Assembly: GCA_012295225.1 (NCBI GenBank)
Contig: WMKK01000014.1
Coordinates: 186,001-250,000, forward strand
Length of the DNA stretch: 64,000 bases
Direction: 5' to 3'
Source: Ostreococcus mediterraneus
Lineage: Eukaryota; Chlorophyta; Mamiellophyceae; Mamiellales; Bathycoccaceae
Below are positions 30,112-39,294 of this stretch, piece by piece. A program made the translations under genes and the position numbers. Within the stretch, counting starts at the first letter, position 1; every line of letters begins with the position of its first letter. The notes beneath the pieces were generated by a model. The model saw nothing but the letters and a program-made list of their open reading frames with translations, made no database searches and was not told where the DNA came from.

Positions 30112-31608
30112 ATGGCGATGATGACGACGACGATGGCGACGACGATGACGACGACGACGATGCGCGCGTCGTCGGTCTCGCGGTCTCGCGCGCGCGCGCG
30201 CGCGACGACGACGACGACGCGCGCGCGGGCGATGCCGGTGGTGGCGTTCGCGACGACGACGACGTCGTCGAGCGCGATGATGATGAAAAATACGACGGCG
30301 TCGTCGGGGGTGATGCGCGCGGCGGTGGCGAAGGCGGGGCGCGTCGCCGTCGTCGCCAAGGCGTCGAGGTGCGTGTCGCGACGACGACGACGATGATGAT
30401 GATGATGATGATGACGCGCGTGGATTCGTGACGCGTCTCGTGTGCGTGCGAGCGCGCGTGGCGCGCGGCGTGCGGTGTGTGTGCGATGCGCGATCGCGCG
30501 CGCGACGCGGTGGTGCGTCGCGTCGCGCGCGAGAGAGGGCGCGCGGGCGCGGGCGAGGGGGCGTGCGTGGCGATCGATGGGATGATGCGATCGGGTGTTT
30601 TCTAGGTTTTCCGCTTTGGTCGCGTCGCGTGACTGACGGTGTGTGTGTGTGTGTGCGTGCGTGCGTAGTAATCCCATTGAGACGATCAAGGAAAAGTTCC
30701 CCGCCGCCGAGACGGTGTTTTATTTCGCGGCGTGGTACTTTTTGAATGTGCAGTTTAACATTTTGAACAAGCAAATTTACAACTACTTTCCGTACCCGTG
30801 GTTCGTGTCGTGCGTGCACTTGATTGTTGGTTTGTTTGTCATGGCGTTCTTCTGGGGTTCCAAGCTCGTTGAATATGAACAACCTGATAAGGATTTCCTC
30901 AAGGCGTTGTCTTTGCCGGCGTTCTTGCACGCGTTTGGTCACTGCTTGACGAATGTGTCCTTTGCCGCCGTGGCGGTGTCGTTTACGCACACCGTCAAGA
31001 CTTTGGAACCGGTGTTCACATCTATTGGGTCTTACATGGTGACTGGTACCGTGTACCCGCTCCCGGTGTACCTTTCCCTTCTCCCCATCATGGCTGGTGT
31101 CGCCATCGCGTCCGCCACTGAGCTTTCCTTCACGTGGTTGGGTTTCTTAACCGCGATGAGCTCCAACGTCGCGTTTTCGGCGCGGGCAATTTTTAGCAAA
31201 AAGTTGATGGCCAAGATGAGTCCGCTCAACCTTTACAACTGGGTCACCATCGTGGCGTTGTTGTTCTGTTTACCGTTCGCCTTTTACTTTGAAGGCGCCA
31301 CATTGTCTGCGGGTATCTCCAAGGCTATCGCGCTCAAGGGCAAAACCGAGTTCCTCTCCGCTCTCGCTCTCGTCGGTTTCTATTACCACATGTACAACCA
31401 AGTCGCGTATCAAGCGCTCGGCAAGGTCGCTCCGGTGACGCACGCCGTCGGTAACGTCGGGAAGCGAGTTTTCGTGATTGGTTTCTCCATCTTGGCGCTC
31501 GGTAACCAAATCTCGATGCAAACCGCCGTCGGTTCCGCCATCGCCGTGCTCGGCGCTGGCCTTTACGGCGTCGTGAAGAGCAAAACCGGCAAGGAAGGCG
31601 GTCATTAA
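30112..31608 (+). CDS. Plastid triose-phosphate/phosphate translocator family protein, two exons
   Basis: Inner-envelope antiporter exchanging phosphate for triose phosphate or a related sugar phosphate. Exon 2 (30669..31608) carries the family: FYFAAWYFLNVQFNILNKQI, YNYFPYPWFVSCVHL, FTHTVKTLEPVFTSIGSYM, LPIMAGVAIASATELSF, SNVAFSARAIFSKKLM, YHMYNQVAYQALGKVAPVTH and AVGNVGKRVFVIGFS, with 8-10 membrane segments. The conserved Lys/Arg pair near the end (GNVGKRV) is kept. Exon 1 (30112..30368) is a Thr/Ala/Arg/Met-rich transit peptide ending KAS(S); the GTGCGT donor and CGTAG acceptor split a Ser codon in matching phase. The intron is 300 bp. Product 398 aa. TPT versus PPT/GPT/XPT subtype is not decided here. 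Confidence 0.93.
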
Positions 31609-31801
31609 TCCACTCCTTTCCAAGAGAGGTTCAAGAGCTGGAAAACTACGAATGATGTGCCGTTCACGACGTGCGCGCGTTTTTATTTTTAGAGCAAAAA
31701 AGCATGTGAAATAAATAAACAAGAAATTTTTTCAAATAACACGACGACGCAAGAAGACGGCGTTTCACAGTCTTCTTCTTTCTCCCTCTCTAGCGATCGA
31801 T

Positions 31802-32812
31802 CTAATCGAGCGTTCCGTTGAACGTGTAAGACTCGCTCGGGTACTCTCGGTTACCTTCTTGAATCAAGTCGTACAGCACCTTCAAGCACCACTGTCGGTT
31901 GTGTTCGCGATTGTTATTTCTGCGACACACGATGCGAAGCGTATCTTGCTTGCCGTCGTATCGTTTATTCACCAATAACTTGATGTATTCGATCGCATCA
32001 TCACTCAATCCCGTGACACGCTGTAAATCTGTCATCTTCACCGTCACCGACACCTTCCAATTCAACGGATGCTCCTGCTTCTCCCCGGGTTCGAGCACAA
32101 ACTCGCTCGTCCACGTCAACACGGCGTCGGGGTCGCCCTCCTCCGCGCGGTCACTCGGCATCAAATCCCCATACTTCTCCATCAAGTGATTACCACTTTT
32201 TAAACCGTCTAACATTTGATCAATTAACTCTTCCGTCTCCTTCATACTCTCTTCTATGCTCGTTTCCACCCATTCGCGGGCGTTGTACACGTCCCGTATC
32301 TCGTCGTCTTGGTTGGGATAGGAATCAATCTCCGTTAGAAATCCCTCATACGACCCCTTATCGCGTCTAGTCGGACGTCTTTGATTTTTAATCCCAAACG
32401 TCCATCCTTGTGCGTCTTCTCCACTCGACGTCGTCGTCGTCTCGCCGTCGCTATTTTCTGACAAAGTCTCCGCCATCGTCGCCGCTGCGCTCGCGCCCTC
32501 CTCCCCAGTCGTTGCCGACGCAAACCCACGCGCGGAGACGCCACGTCCGCGAGTGCGTGCGAATGCATCACCACTGCACAACGCATCGCGCGCGTGTGCG
32601 CGCGTCGACGCGCTACGCGTCGTCGGTAAACCTCTCGCCTGTGCGCCGCCGACGCCGATCGCGCCACCGAGGCACTCCTCACGTCTCGTTCGCTCGCTCG
32701 ACGCGTCGCATATCGCGTGCGACGACGATGCGCGCGCGAGTGCGCGCGTGAGTTGTTTCCCCGCGCACGTCCGGGCGTGCGTGAGCATCGTGCGCGACGC
32801 GGAATGACGCAT
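31802..32812 (-). CDS. Mitochondrial small ribosomal subunit protein mS35
   Basis: Component of the mitoribosomal small subunit. The last 90 residues match the mS35/MRP-S28 domain: WKVSVTVKMTDLQRVTGLS, AIEYIKLLVNKRYDGKQDTL, RIVCRRNNNREHNRQWCLKV, LYDLIQEGN. The N-terminal 110 residues are Arg/Ser/Ala-rich without early acids, fitting a mitochondrial presequence. ATG 32812 is the first in frame (a second is at 32788), and it lies inside a 24-bp palindrome. Family call rests on the C-terminal domain. Confidence 0.8.
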   Translation of the reverse strand: MRHSASRTMLTHARTCAGKQLTRALARASSSHAICDASSERTRREECLGGAIGVGGAQARGLPTTRSASTRAHARDALCSGDAFARTRGRGVSARGFASATTGEEGASAAATMAETLSENSDGETTTTSSGEDAQGWTFGIKNQRRPTRRDKGSYEGFLTEIDSYPNQDDEIRDVYNAREWVETSIEESMKETEELIDQMLDGLKSGNHLMEKYGDLMPSDRAEEGDPDAVLTWTSEFVLEPGEKQEHPLNWKVSVTVKMTDLQRVTGLSDDAIEYIKLLVNKRYDGKQDTLRIVCRRNNNREHNRQWCLKVLYDLIQEGNREYPSESYTFNGTLD

Positions 32813-32831
32813 ACACTTCGAAGTGTATGCG
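32808..32831. promoter_or_regulatory. 24-bp perfect palindrome over the mS35 start codon
   Basis: Twelve-base arm CGCATACACTTC is followed at once by its exact reverse complement. The start ATG of mS35 (32812..32810) is inside one arm, so the mRNA 5' end could fold over its own start codon. Confidence 0.5.
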
Positions 32832-32993
32832 AAGGGTTTATGTCGTCGACGCGAGCACTCGAGCGTTGCGCGCGTTTAATTTTCGCATTCGTGTCAATTT
32901 CATGCGACCAAATGGCGCACACTTCGTGTCAGTCGTGCGTTGAATTGTATGACTGATGCTAAGAGCTAATGTGTGGCTATGTGGATATTGGTT

Positions 32994-35438
32994 TCATGCA
33001 CCGCCGGCGAGGAGGAAGTCTCTAGCCGCCGCCGCGCGGGAGACGAGCCGCTTGATGGACGCCTTGTCGGATGACGCCCCAGCCGCGGCGAGCGATTGCG
33101 GATTCTTTAGAAAACGCAAGAAGCCGGCTTTGGCACCGGCGAGTTCGCCGCTGGTGGCGATTTTCTGGAACAGTGCGTCGGCGGTGGATGTTCGCGAGCG
33201 GTCGTCCAAGATGGCTTGGAGGAGAAGCTTGTGATGGAGCGCGACGCGCGCTGGGACGTCCATGCCAAACTCCAGCGCCTTGAGCGCCGTCGGGGGGAGT
33301 GCGCCACCGAGAAGTAACCCAGCCAAGAAGCGAGCCATGTTGGAAATCCGCCGCACCGAGGTTGATGGATCATCAATCTCTTTGAGCTGGTCCCAAATGC
33401 ATAGTTGAAACGTCAAGCGATGCGAGCGTTGACGTTCGGCGAGCTTGGTGGCGAGGACTTCGTAGTACGGATTGTACGCTTTTTCTTGAAGACAACACTC
33501 GAGTAGTACTCGGGGTATCTCGCGATCTTGTTTGTCCGCCAACGGTAGGCGAAGTAGACGTTCAAGGGCGTCGGCGTAATCGTCCGCGCCCATAACGACG
33601 CAGAAAATGGCGCGGCGTGTCTCGGTATTCATCCGCATGCTCTTTGCGAGCTGAAGTAATTCACCACCTTCACGAGTCTTTCCCGCTTGTTCTGCAATTG
33701 CGCCTTGTGCGGCGCGCGCGGCAAACCACTCTGCGGTGCCCGCGGCGTCAGGCAGCCACCATTGGCCCTTTTGCTTATCTGTGGCGATGAGCTTTTCATA
33801 CGTCAGCGCTCGAAGCGCGACTGTGGCCTCACCAACACTCGTGCCTTTCAACCACTTATTGAGAGGCATAGGAAAACCCCACTGGTCCTTACCGATATCC
33901 GCTGAGCTGTCGGTGCGCTTTCTGTTGTTCTTCAAGTCAATAACCATTTCTAACATCAAGCGAGCGCGCTTGGATAATTGTCCACCATCCTCGCCTTCAC
34001 CGGCAACTTTCTGCAACTCCGCCACACGTGCTTGAAGAGCGATGATGAACTCTTTCATGCCAACTGGATCTTCAGATCGCAAGCGAGTTCCAGCAACGCG
34101 CAAGAGTGTTAACATGAGCGTCGAGTCAAGCTCGGTAAGGCTTTTTGAGAGCGTCACTAAGAACCCATAGCAGCACGCCGACGGCATCAAACCGCACGTG
34201 TACAATCGAGCGAGAACGTTGACGATATTACTCGCTGAGCGTGCTCTAGAGTTAACCTGCTCTTCTTCTAATTTCACGCAAAGTTTTGAACCAAATCGTG
34301 CGCCAGCTTCCGGACCTATGGAAGCCGAGATGCCTGCGATAAACGCCGCAATCGCAGAGGTGTACTGGTCGCTCGCGCGCGGTCCCTCTGTGAGCGCCGT
34401 CATTATTTCTTTCGTCGCTGCGTCACACACTTCGAGTCTCGGAAACTTTTGCGCTAAATCCGCTACGTCATTTACGATCCCTGGGACGTTAGATTCACCC
34501 ATTCTATTCATCAAACCTCTGATTTGTCGCACACACTGCTCAAATCCAGGCGTCTTGCCCGCCGCCGCCGCCATCGCCGCCCGTTGTGCGGGAGGAATAT
34601 ACTTCCCAGTACTCACTATGGGCTCGGGCTCTGCACTAGTTGGCTCACGGTTTTCAACATCTTTTCCTTCTTCGTCTTCCTCGTCGTCATCCTCGTCGTC
34701 ATCGTCTTCCTCGTCATCTTCCTCGTCTTCTGATTCAGACTGGCTCTCTCCTTCTTCATCACTCTCTTCTTCTTCATCGCTCTCGTCCTCTTCGCTTTCA
34801 TCACCATACTCCTTATCTAAGAAATCCATGTCCGGTAAACCTTCAAATAATGAATCCAAACCATCATCTGGACCCTTACGTCCCTTCAGTTTCTTCTCCA
34901 ACCTCTTTGCCGCGAGTTCGTCGCGTTTATACTCTTCCAACATTGACGCTCGCATCGTCGGCTTCTTGCTCTCCTTAGTCTCATCTTTCACCGCCTTGGG
35001 TGCGCTTGCTGGTGAAACCTTGGATTTTTTGCGAACATCCGTGTCTTTTGCCGGCACCGTTGCCGCGCGCTTGTTTCTCGCACTCACATCGTCACGAGCG
35101 CCACCTTTGTCGGCGTCTCGACCTTCACAGCCGCCACGCATTCCCGCGCCATCACCCGCCCCAGTGTCGTCGTCTGCGCTGTCACGCCCCCGCATTCGGC
35201 GCCGAGACGCAGCATCAGCCTTCCACTGCGCACTGGCTTGTCGCTTGCTCGCTTTGGCGGCTTTTTCCGCGGCGCGCCGTTGCTTTCTGTCCATCACGCT
35301 CGAGCCTTTGTTGCGCTTTTTCACGTCATCGCGCGTTCGACCGGTTCCACCGTCGTCGAATCCGTCGAGCTCATCGCGGAGCACGCGCGGGAGCACCGGA
35401 CCATCGTACTTAGGTTTACCCTTACCTCGACGGGGCAT
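32994..35438 (-). CDS. NOM1: NOM1/Sgd1 nucleolar MIF4G-domain protein
   Basis: Nucleolar factor of 18S rRNA/40S biogenesis that recruits an eIF4A-like helicase (Fal1/eIF4A3 in known systems). The 814-aa protein starts MPRRGKGKPKYDGPVLPRVL, with a basic then strongly acidic (DEEDDDEEDD type) N-terminal third, then GKYIPPAQRAAMAAAAG. The MIF4G domain follows (FEQCVRQIRGLMNRMGESNV, IVNDVADLAQKFPRLEV, ACCYGFLVTLSKSLTELDST). The MA3 domain is in the C-terminal third (TRRAIFCVVMGADDYADALE, VLLECCLQEKAYNPYYEVLA). ATG 35438 is preferred; the frame extends 31 codons upstream without family likeness. It follows the HECT gene on the same strand, 92 bp away. Confidence 0.93.
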   Translation of the reverse strand: MPRRGKGKPKYDGPVLPRVLRDELDGFDDGGTGRTRDDVKKRNKGSSVMDRKQRRAAEKAAKASKRQASAQWKADAASRRRMRGRDSADDDTGAGDGAGMRGGCEGRDADKGGARDDVSARNKRAATVPAKDTDVRKKSKVSPASAPKAVKDETKESKKPTMRASMLEEYKRDELAAKRLEKKLKGRKGPDDGLDSLFEGLPDMDFLDKEYGDESEEDESDEEEESDEEGESQSESEDEEDDEEDDDDEDDDEEDEEGKDVENREPTSAEPEPIVSTGKYIPPAQRAAMAAAAGKTPGFEQCVRQIRGLMNRMGESNVPGIVNDVADLAQKFPRLEVCDAATKEIMTALTEGPRASDQYTSAIAAFIAGISASIGPEAGARFGSKLCVKLEEEQVNSRARSASNIVNVLARLYTCGLMPSACCYGFLVTLSKSLTELDSTLMLTLLRVAGTRLRSEDPVGMKEFIIALQARVAELQKVAGEGEDGGQLSKRARLMLEMVIDLKNNRKRTDSSADIGKDQWGFPMPLNKWLKGTSVGEATVALRALTYEKLIATDKQKGQWWLPDAAGTAEWFAARAAQGAIAEQAGKTREGGELLQLAKSMRMNTETRRAIFCVVMGADDYADALERLLRLPLADKQDREIPRVLLECCLQEKAYNPYYEVLATKLAERQRSHRLTFQLCIWDQLKEIDDPSTSVRRISNMARFLAGLLLGGALPPTALKALEFGMDVPARVALHHKLLLQAILDDRSRTSTADALFQKIATSGELAGAKAGFLRFLKNPQSLAAAGASSDKASIKRLVSRAAAARDFLLAGGA

Positions 35439-35530
35439 GGTGTGTGTCCGACGTCGTGGTTGTGCGCGTGAAACTGTGGTGAGCCTATGCGTTTGGCTTT
35501 TGGTGATGTTACAAGCGGTGGTACAAAGCA

Positions 35531-38512
35531 TTAACTGAGTTCAAAACCCGCACGAGATTCAACGGCGTATTTGACAGACTTTTCCAACGTCGCTAGTCGA
35601 CGATAGTTTGGAAGCTTGAGCATGTTGAAGCACGTGGATGCGGATGGTAATCGCGAGACGTCGGCGGCACCAAAGTACGCGAATGGCGACGCTGCACAGT
35701 TGACTTTATGAATCACGAATGGTGGATTCAAGTGCTTGAAGCCTTGAAGTGGTGGTCGGGGACTAGATGTGACAAACTTTAGCACGTCTCGTCGCTGTGA
35801 TGGAGAGAACTTGCGCATGGTACGCCAGAAATTACGTACGACGGTGCTTCGAGCGGTGTATCCACCAGAGTACAACGTGTGCTTTTCCCAGTCATCGACG
35901 TCCATGGGCGCCTCGCCGCCGTTGAGCAACAGTTGAAGCTCTTTAACGGTGAACAGACTCAGCCAACGTTTGTTAATAATTTTGGTCAACCCCGTCATAA
36001 ACGCTCGCATAGGCACAGCGAGTCGTCGATTCAAATAATAATCCGCAAGTGCGTGGACGTATACGCGCCTGTTTTCGTTGTTCACCTCAATGTTTTCGCC
36101 ATCACGAATGAGCTCTTTGGTGACAATCTGGCCATAAACTTCTTCACTGACAGTAAAATCAAGACAAAGGTCAGCGACGTTACCGTCGTATTCGAGAATT
36201 TGCACGCATCCTCGATGTAGCTCTTCATCAAGGCTTGAAATGTCATCAATCGTTCGAGGAACGCCCAATATTTTAGCCGCAAAGAATGGCGCGAGATTGA
36301 TATCTTGCAAAATACCTTCATACAGCGCCTTACCGACCATCATGCCCATCAGTTCCAACAGAAGTAGTGACTCTTGCGTGTCGCTCGCTCGAGGGCTTGG
36401 AAAAATACCACTCGTCCCATTCGTCTCAAAAAGCCCACGATTTGGATCGAGGCCTAGCTCCATGACTTCGCTGAGCAATTCCTTGAACAACCCTCCAGCA
36501 TCAATGCCTGCTTCTTCTTCACCCGCTATATTGACGTATTTGACTAGCATTCGCCCTCGCGCTTTGGAACCCAGGGGTAGAATCGTCGCCAAAGCATCTT
36601 CGAGGACGCTTTCGCGGCGAATCAGGATTTCAGCCACTGCTCTAGCATAAATGTCGTTGTGACCGGCGTCAATACCTCCCGCTTGTGGACGAAATTTAGC
36701 CCTGACGCGATCCTGGACAATGAGTTCTCGAAAAATTTTCACTCGCGTGGCAAACTTCAGACTGCTCGGCGCATCTTGCAGTAAGCCGGCGTCGCCGGCG
36801 TCGCTTTGCTGAAAACGCGTTGCAACAATTTCAGGAATCAGTGCATTTTGTTCGGAATTCGGTGCCGTCCACACGATTGATGAGCAGAATGCCCGTCTCG
36901 AGTCTCTCGTTGCGAGCGAGCGCAACAAAATACTCGCAGACTTTACGAGACTCTTTGTCCAATCATCTGCAAAGCCTGATTTGTGAGTCGTATGCGAGCG
37001 CACGACTAAAGTGTTCACGGCAACAACAATCGCACGTTGTTCATCCAAAGAGAACAGCGTTTGCTCATCAAAGAATTGAGCGTCACGAAGTACTACTAAC
37101 GCATGCGCATAAGTTGCGCAGAAGAATCTAAAGCAGCTGAGCACGTCGGCTTGAGCTTGCTCTGCACCGTGCAGAAATGCCTTGGCTATGCACATGTCAG
37201 GCTGTTCAACATCAGACAACGTCAATGCCGTCGCGATGGACAACTGCTCGCCCAAATACTTCCATAGTGCGTTTAAAAACCCAGGTGTGAATGCGCACAC
37301 AGAGTATATGGACATGCTGGAATCTGTTGAGAAAACACGCGAAAGAAACGATGGCTCTTGCGCACTTTCAAGAATCGCGTCGTACGCCTTTGCCAAAATC
37401 CCAGCATTCGTTGGTGAGCACACGCACCACTTGCTCGAATCAGTTTGACGTTCTCCAATCAACCCAAGCACGAACGATGGTTCGTTTAAGACTCCAGTCC
37501 ACGTGCGTGCTTTATCGCGAACCCCTGCCGATACGTCTCTTTGCGTCTCACGCTTACGCGAGGCGGCGGCGCATAAATCGGCAATCAGTAGCACCGTGTG
37601 CGCGTTGTCACTCGACTCACGACCTTTGATACATTTCTGACAGTGACCATATAGCAAAGTCACAGCATTCTCAATTGTGTTCAACGCGTGTGCGATGACA
37701 TTTTCTTTTGAGTCGAATGCTTCCAAAGAGGCGCGCAGCACGCGTCTCAACGCCTTTGGTTGTTCCAGAACTTGGAGCGCTTTCGCCGGGAGCGTGCGGC
37801 TAATGTCCGGCACGCGCATTAGTCTAACGGCAAACATATCAAATGCCGCGTCGTCATCTCCAATTTCATCCTCGAATCGCCGAGACACGACGAGCGGCGC
37901 GAGCGCTTGCGTCACCGCCGCTCGATGCGCAAATTTGACATCCGACACAATTTCCGTCAGCGCCTCACACGCCGCACGATGCACGCGCGCATCGAGCGAA
38001 AGCCAATCAACACGTTCGCATAATGCGCACGCAAGTTTTACCCCGCACATTGCCAGCGACGGTAAATCCTTCCGAACGCGCGCGTCGCCACACGTTTTCA
38101 CCGCCAACGTCGCCGCGAGCGCGACAACTCCCGGCGCACATCGCTCCACGACCGCATCCACGCGCGTCAAAACAATCGCCAGAGCTCTAAACAGTCTCTC
38201 TGTACCAATATCATCGCCATGTGCGAGTAGAATAGGGATCATGACGTCGCACACGTCGTCGTCGCTCGGCAACGCCTCGACCGACACCGCCCCAAATTTC
38301 CCATCAAATTCCTCCACCGCGCGCCGCCCGGCGTCTCGTTTCGCCACTCCACGTCGACGCAGACGCTGGCACGCACACACTGCCGCCGTGAGCGCTCTCA
38401 CGCGCGCGCGTTCGAGCCGTGCATCGCGTGCGTCGTGGATGATTCGCGCTCGAGCATCGCCGAGCGCCGTCTTTGACTTGAACTTCCCCTCCGTCGTCTC
38501 CGTGCGCGGCAT
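35531..38512 (-). CDS. HECT-domain E3 ubiquitin ligase (UBE3B/UPL7-like)
   Basis: The 993-aa ligase accepts ubiquitin on Cys961, in LPSASTCFNMLKLPNY near the C-terminus. The HECT domain occupies about residues 620-993: NIAGEEEAGIDAGGLFKELL, LLELMGMMVGKALYEGIL, DLCLDFTVSEE, LQLLLNGGEAPMDVDDWEKH. A basic, helical N-terminus (ARLERARVRALTAAVCACQR) lies where UBE3B/UBE3C and plant UPL6/UPL7 have an IQ motif. The middle is all-helical and poorly conserved. The size and layout favour UPL7/UBE3B over giant HECTs. ATG 38512 is the first in frame. Confidence 0.9.
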   Translation of the reverse strand: MPRTETTEGKFKSKTALGDARARIIHDARDARLERARVRALTAAVCACQRLRRRGVAKRDAGRRAVEEFDGKFGAVSVEALPSDDDVCDVMIPILLAHGDDIGTERLFRALAIVLTRVDAVVERCAPGVVALAATLAVKTCGDARVRKDLPSLAMCGVKLACALCERVDWLSLDARVHRAACEALTEIVSDVKFAHRAAVTQALAPLVVSRRFEDEIGDDDAAFDMFAVRLMRVPDISRTLPAKALQVLEQPKALRRVLRASLEAFDSKENVIAHALNTIENAVTLLYGHCQKCIKGRESSDNAHTVLLIADLCAAASRKRETQRDVSAGVRDKARTWTGVLNEPSFVLGLIGERQTDSSKWCVCSPTNAGILAKAYDAILESAQEPSFLSRVFSTDSSMSIYSVCAFTPGFLNALWKYLGEQLSIATALTLSDVEQPDMCIAKAFLHGAEQAQADVLSCFRFFCATYAHALVVLRDAQFFDEQTLFSLDEQRAIVVAVNTLVVRSHTTHKSGFADDWTKSLVKSASILLRSLATRDSRRAFCSSIVWTAPNSEQNALIPEIVATRFQQSDAGDAGLLQDAPSSLKFATRVKIFRELIVQDRVRAKFRPQAGGIDAGHNDIYARAVAEILIRRESVLEDALATILPLGSKARGRMLVKYVNIAGEEEAGIDAGGLFKELLSEVMELGLDPNRGLFETNGTSGIFPSPRASDTQESLLLLELMGMMVGKALYEGILQDINLAPFFAAKILGVPRTIDDISSLDEELHRGCVQILEYDGNVADLCLDFTVSEEVYGQIVTKELIRDGENIEVNNENRRVYVHALADYYLNRRLAVPMRAFMTGLTKIINKRWLSLFTVKELQLLLNGGEAPMDVDDWEKHTLYSGGYTARSTVVRNFWRTMRKFSPSQRRDVLKFVTSSPRPPLQGFKHLNPPFVIHKVNCAASPFAYFGAADVSRLPSASTCFNMLKLPNYRRLATLEKSVKYAVESRAGFELS

Positions 38513-38661
38513 GCCGCCCGTCGTCGCGTCGCGCGAGGCTAGGCGTCACGCATCGAATGCACGTTCGCGCGCGCCACCCGTCGTCGACGACGCGTCGCGG
38601 TGTGAGGGTTGCTTTCGGTGAAGGTGAATCAACGCGCGTCTACATACAGTTACAACTTCTT

Positions 38662-39153
38662 CTACATGGACGCCAAGATCGCCGCGCGCTCGACGTCGAC
38701 ATCACACGCCAATAACGCGCCGATGACGAGTGCGTCATCGCTAAATCCCATCACTCGCAGCGTCATGGCGCCGCGCGCGAGGGCGTTTCGACGCTCTGGT
38801 TCCGCGTCGGCGTCGAGCGCGCTCACCGCCAACGCCGCGAGCGCGCGGTCAGCGCCCGTCGCCGCGCGCACGGACGCGATGGCGCCTTCGCGCGCGTCTT
38901 CGAATGATGCATGCTGCGCGCTGTGCGCGGCGTCGGTGGCGTCGGGCGCCGCGCGCGCGACGCTCGCGCGAATGTCCCGCTCGCGGTCGCCACTCATCAT
39001 CATCTTCATCTTCATCATCGTCGCGTCGTCGTCGATCGCCATCGCTGCGCGCGCGGCGCGCGCAATCACACCATCGCGCGCATTCGCGTCGACGTCAGCG
39101 TCGATGAATGCGCGCGTCGGCGCGAGCACGACGCCTCGCACGCCGCGCGGCAT
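38662..39153 (-). CDS. Small protein with a C-terminal UBA-like segment
   Basis: A 163-aa Ala-rich protein, MPRGVRGVVLAPTRAF at the N-terminus. The last 35 residues (LRVMGFSDDALVIGALLACD then VDVERAAILASM) look like a UBA ubiquitin-binding three-helix bundle (M-G-F ... V-E-A pattern). The rest is low complexity and not recognised. It sits head to head with the ABC-F gene, 141 bp between starts, and 149 bp upstream of the HECT gene. Could be a chance open frame in GC-rich DNA, but the UBA-like end argues against it. Confidence 0.5.
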   Translation of the reverse strand: MPRGVRGVVLAPTRAFIDADVDANARDGVIARAARAAMAIDDDATMMKMKMMMSGDRERDIRASVARAAPDATDAAHSAQHASFEDAREGAIASVRAATGADRALAALAVSALDADAEPERRNALARGAMTLRVMGFSDDALVIGALLACDVDVERAAILASM

Positions 39154-39294
39154 GGTGTGATGTGTTGTCGATTTCGAACGCCGCGTCGTCAGCATTCGTC
39201 AGTGCGCGACGCGCGACGACGACGACGCGAGACGCGCGGTCGCGCCCTCGAGCGACCCATCGACGACGATCGATCGCGCCGTCGCTCTCGCGCC

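Noticed and set aside
30119-30170. Asp-rich repeat region as a separate gene
   Set aside because: It is the GAC/GAT microsatellite in another frame of the transit-peptide exon.
29962-30990. 342-codon minus-strand frame, His/Arg-rich
   Set aside because: Created by CGA/TGA microsatellites and antisense to the translocator's exon 1, intron and start of exon 2.
34198-35538. 446-codon open frame on the + strand, Ser-rich
   Set aside because: Antisense shadow of NOM1; the Ser run mirrors its Asp/Glu-rich region and no family is recognised.
37677-38621. 314-codon open frame on the + strand
   Set aside because: Antisense to the HECT ligase N-terminal part; Ser/Ala/Arg/Thr-only text without domains.
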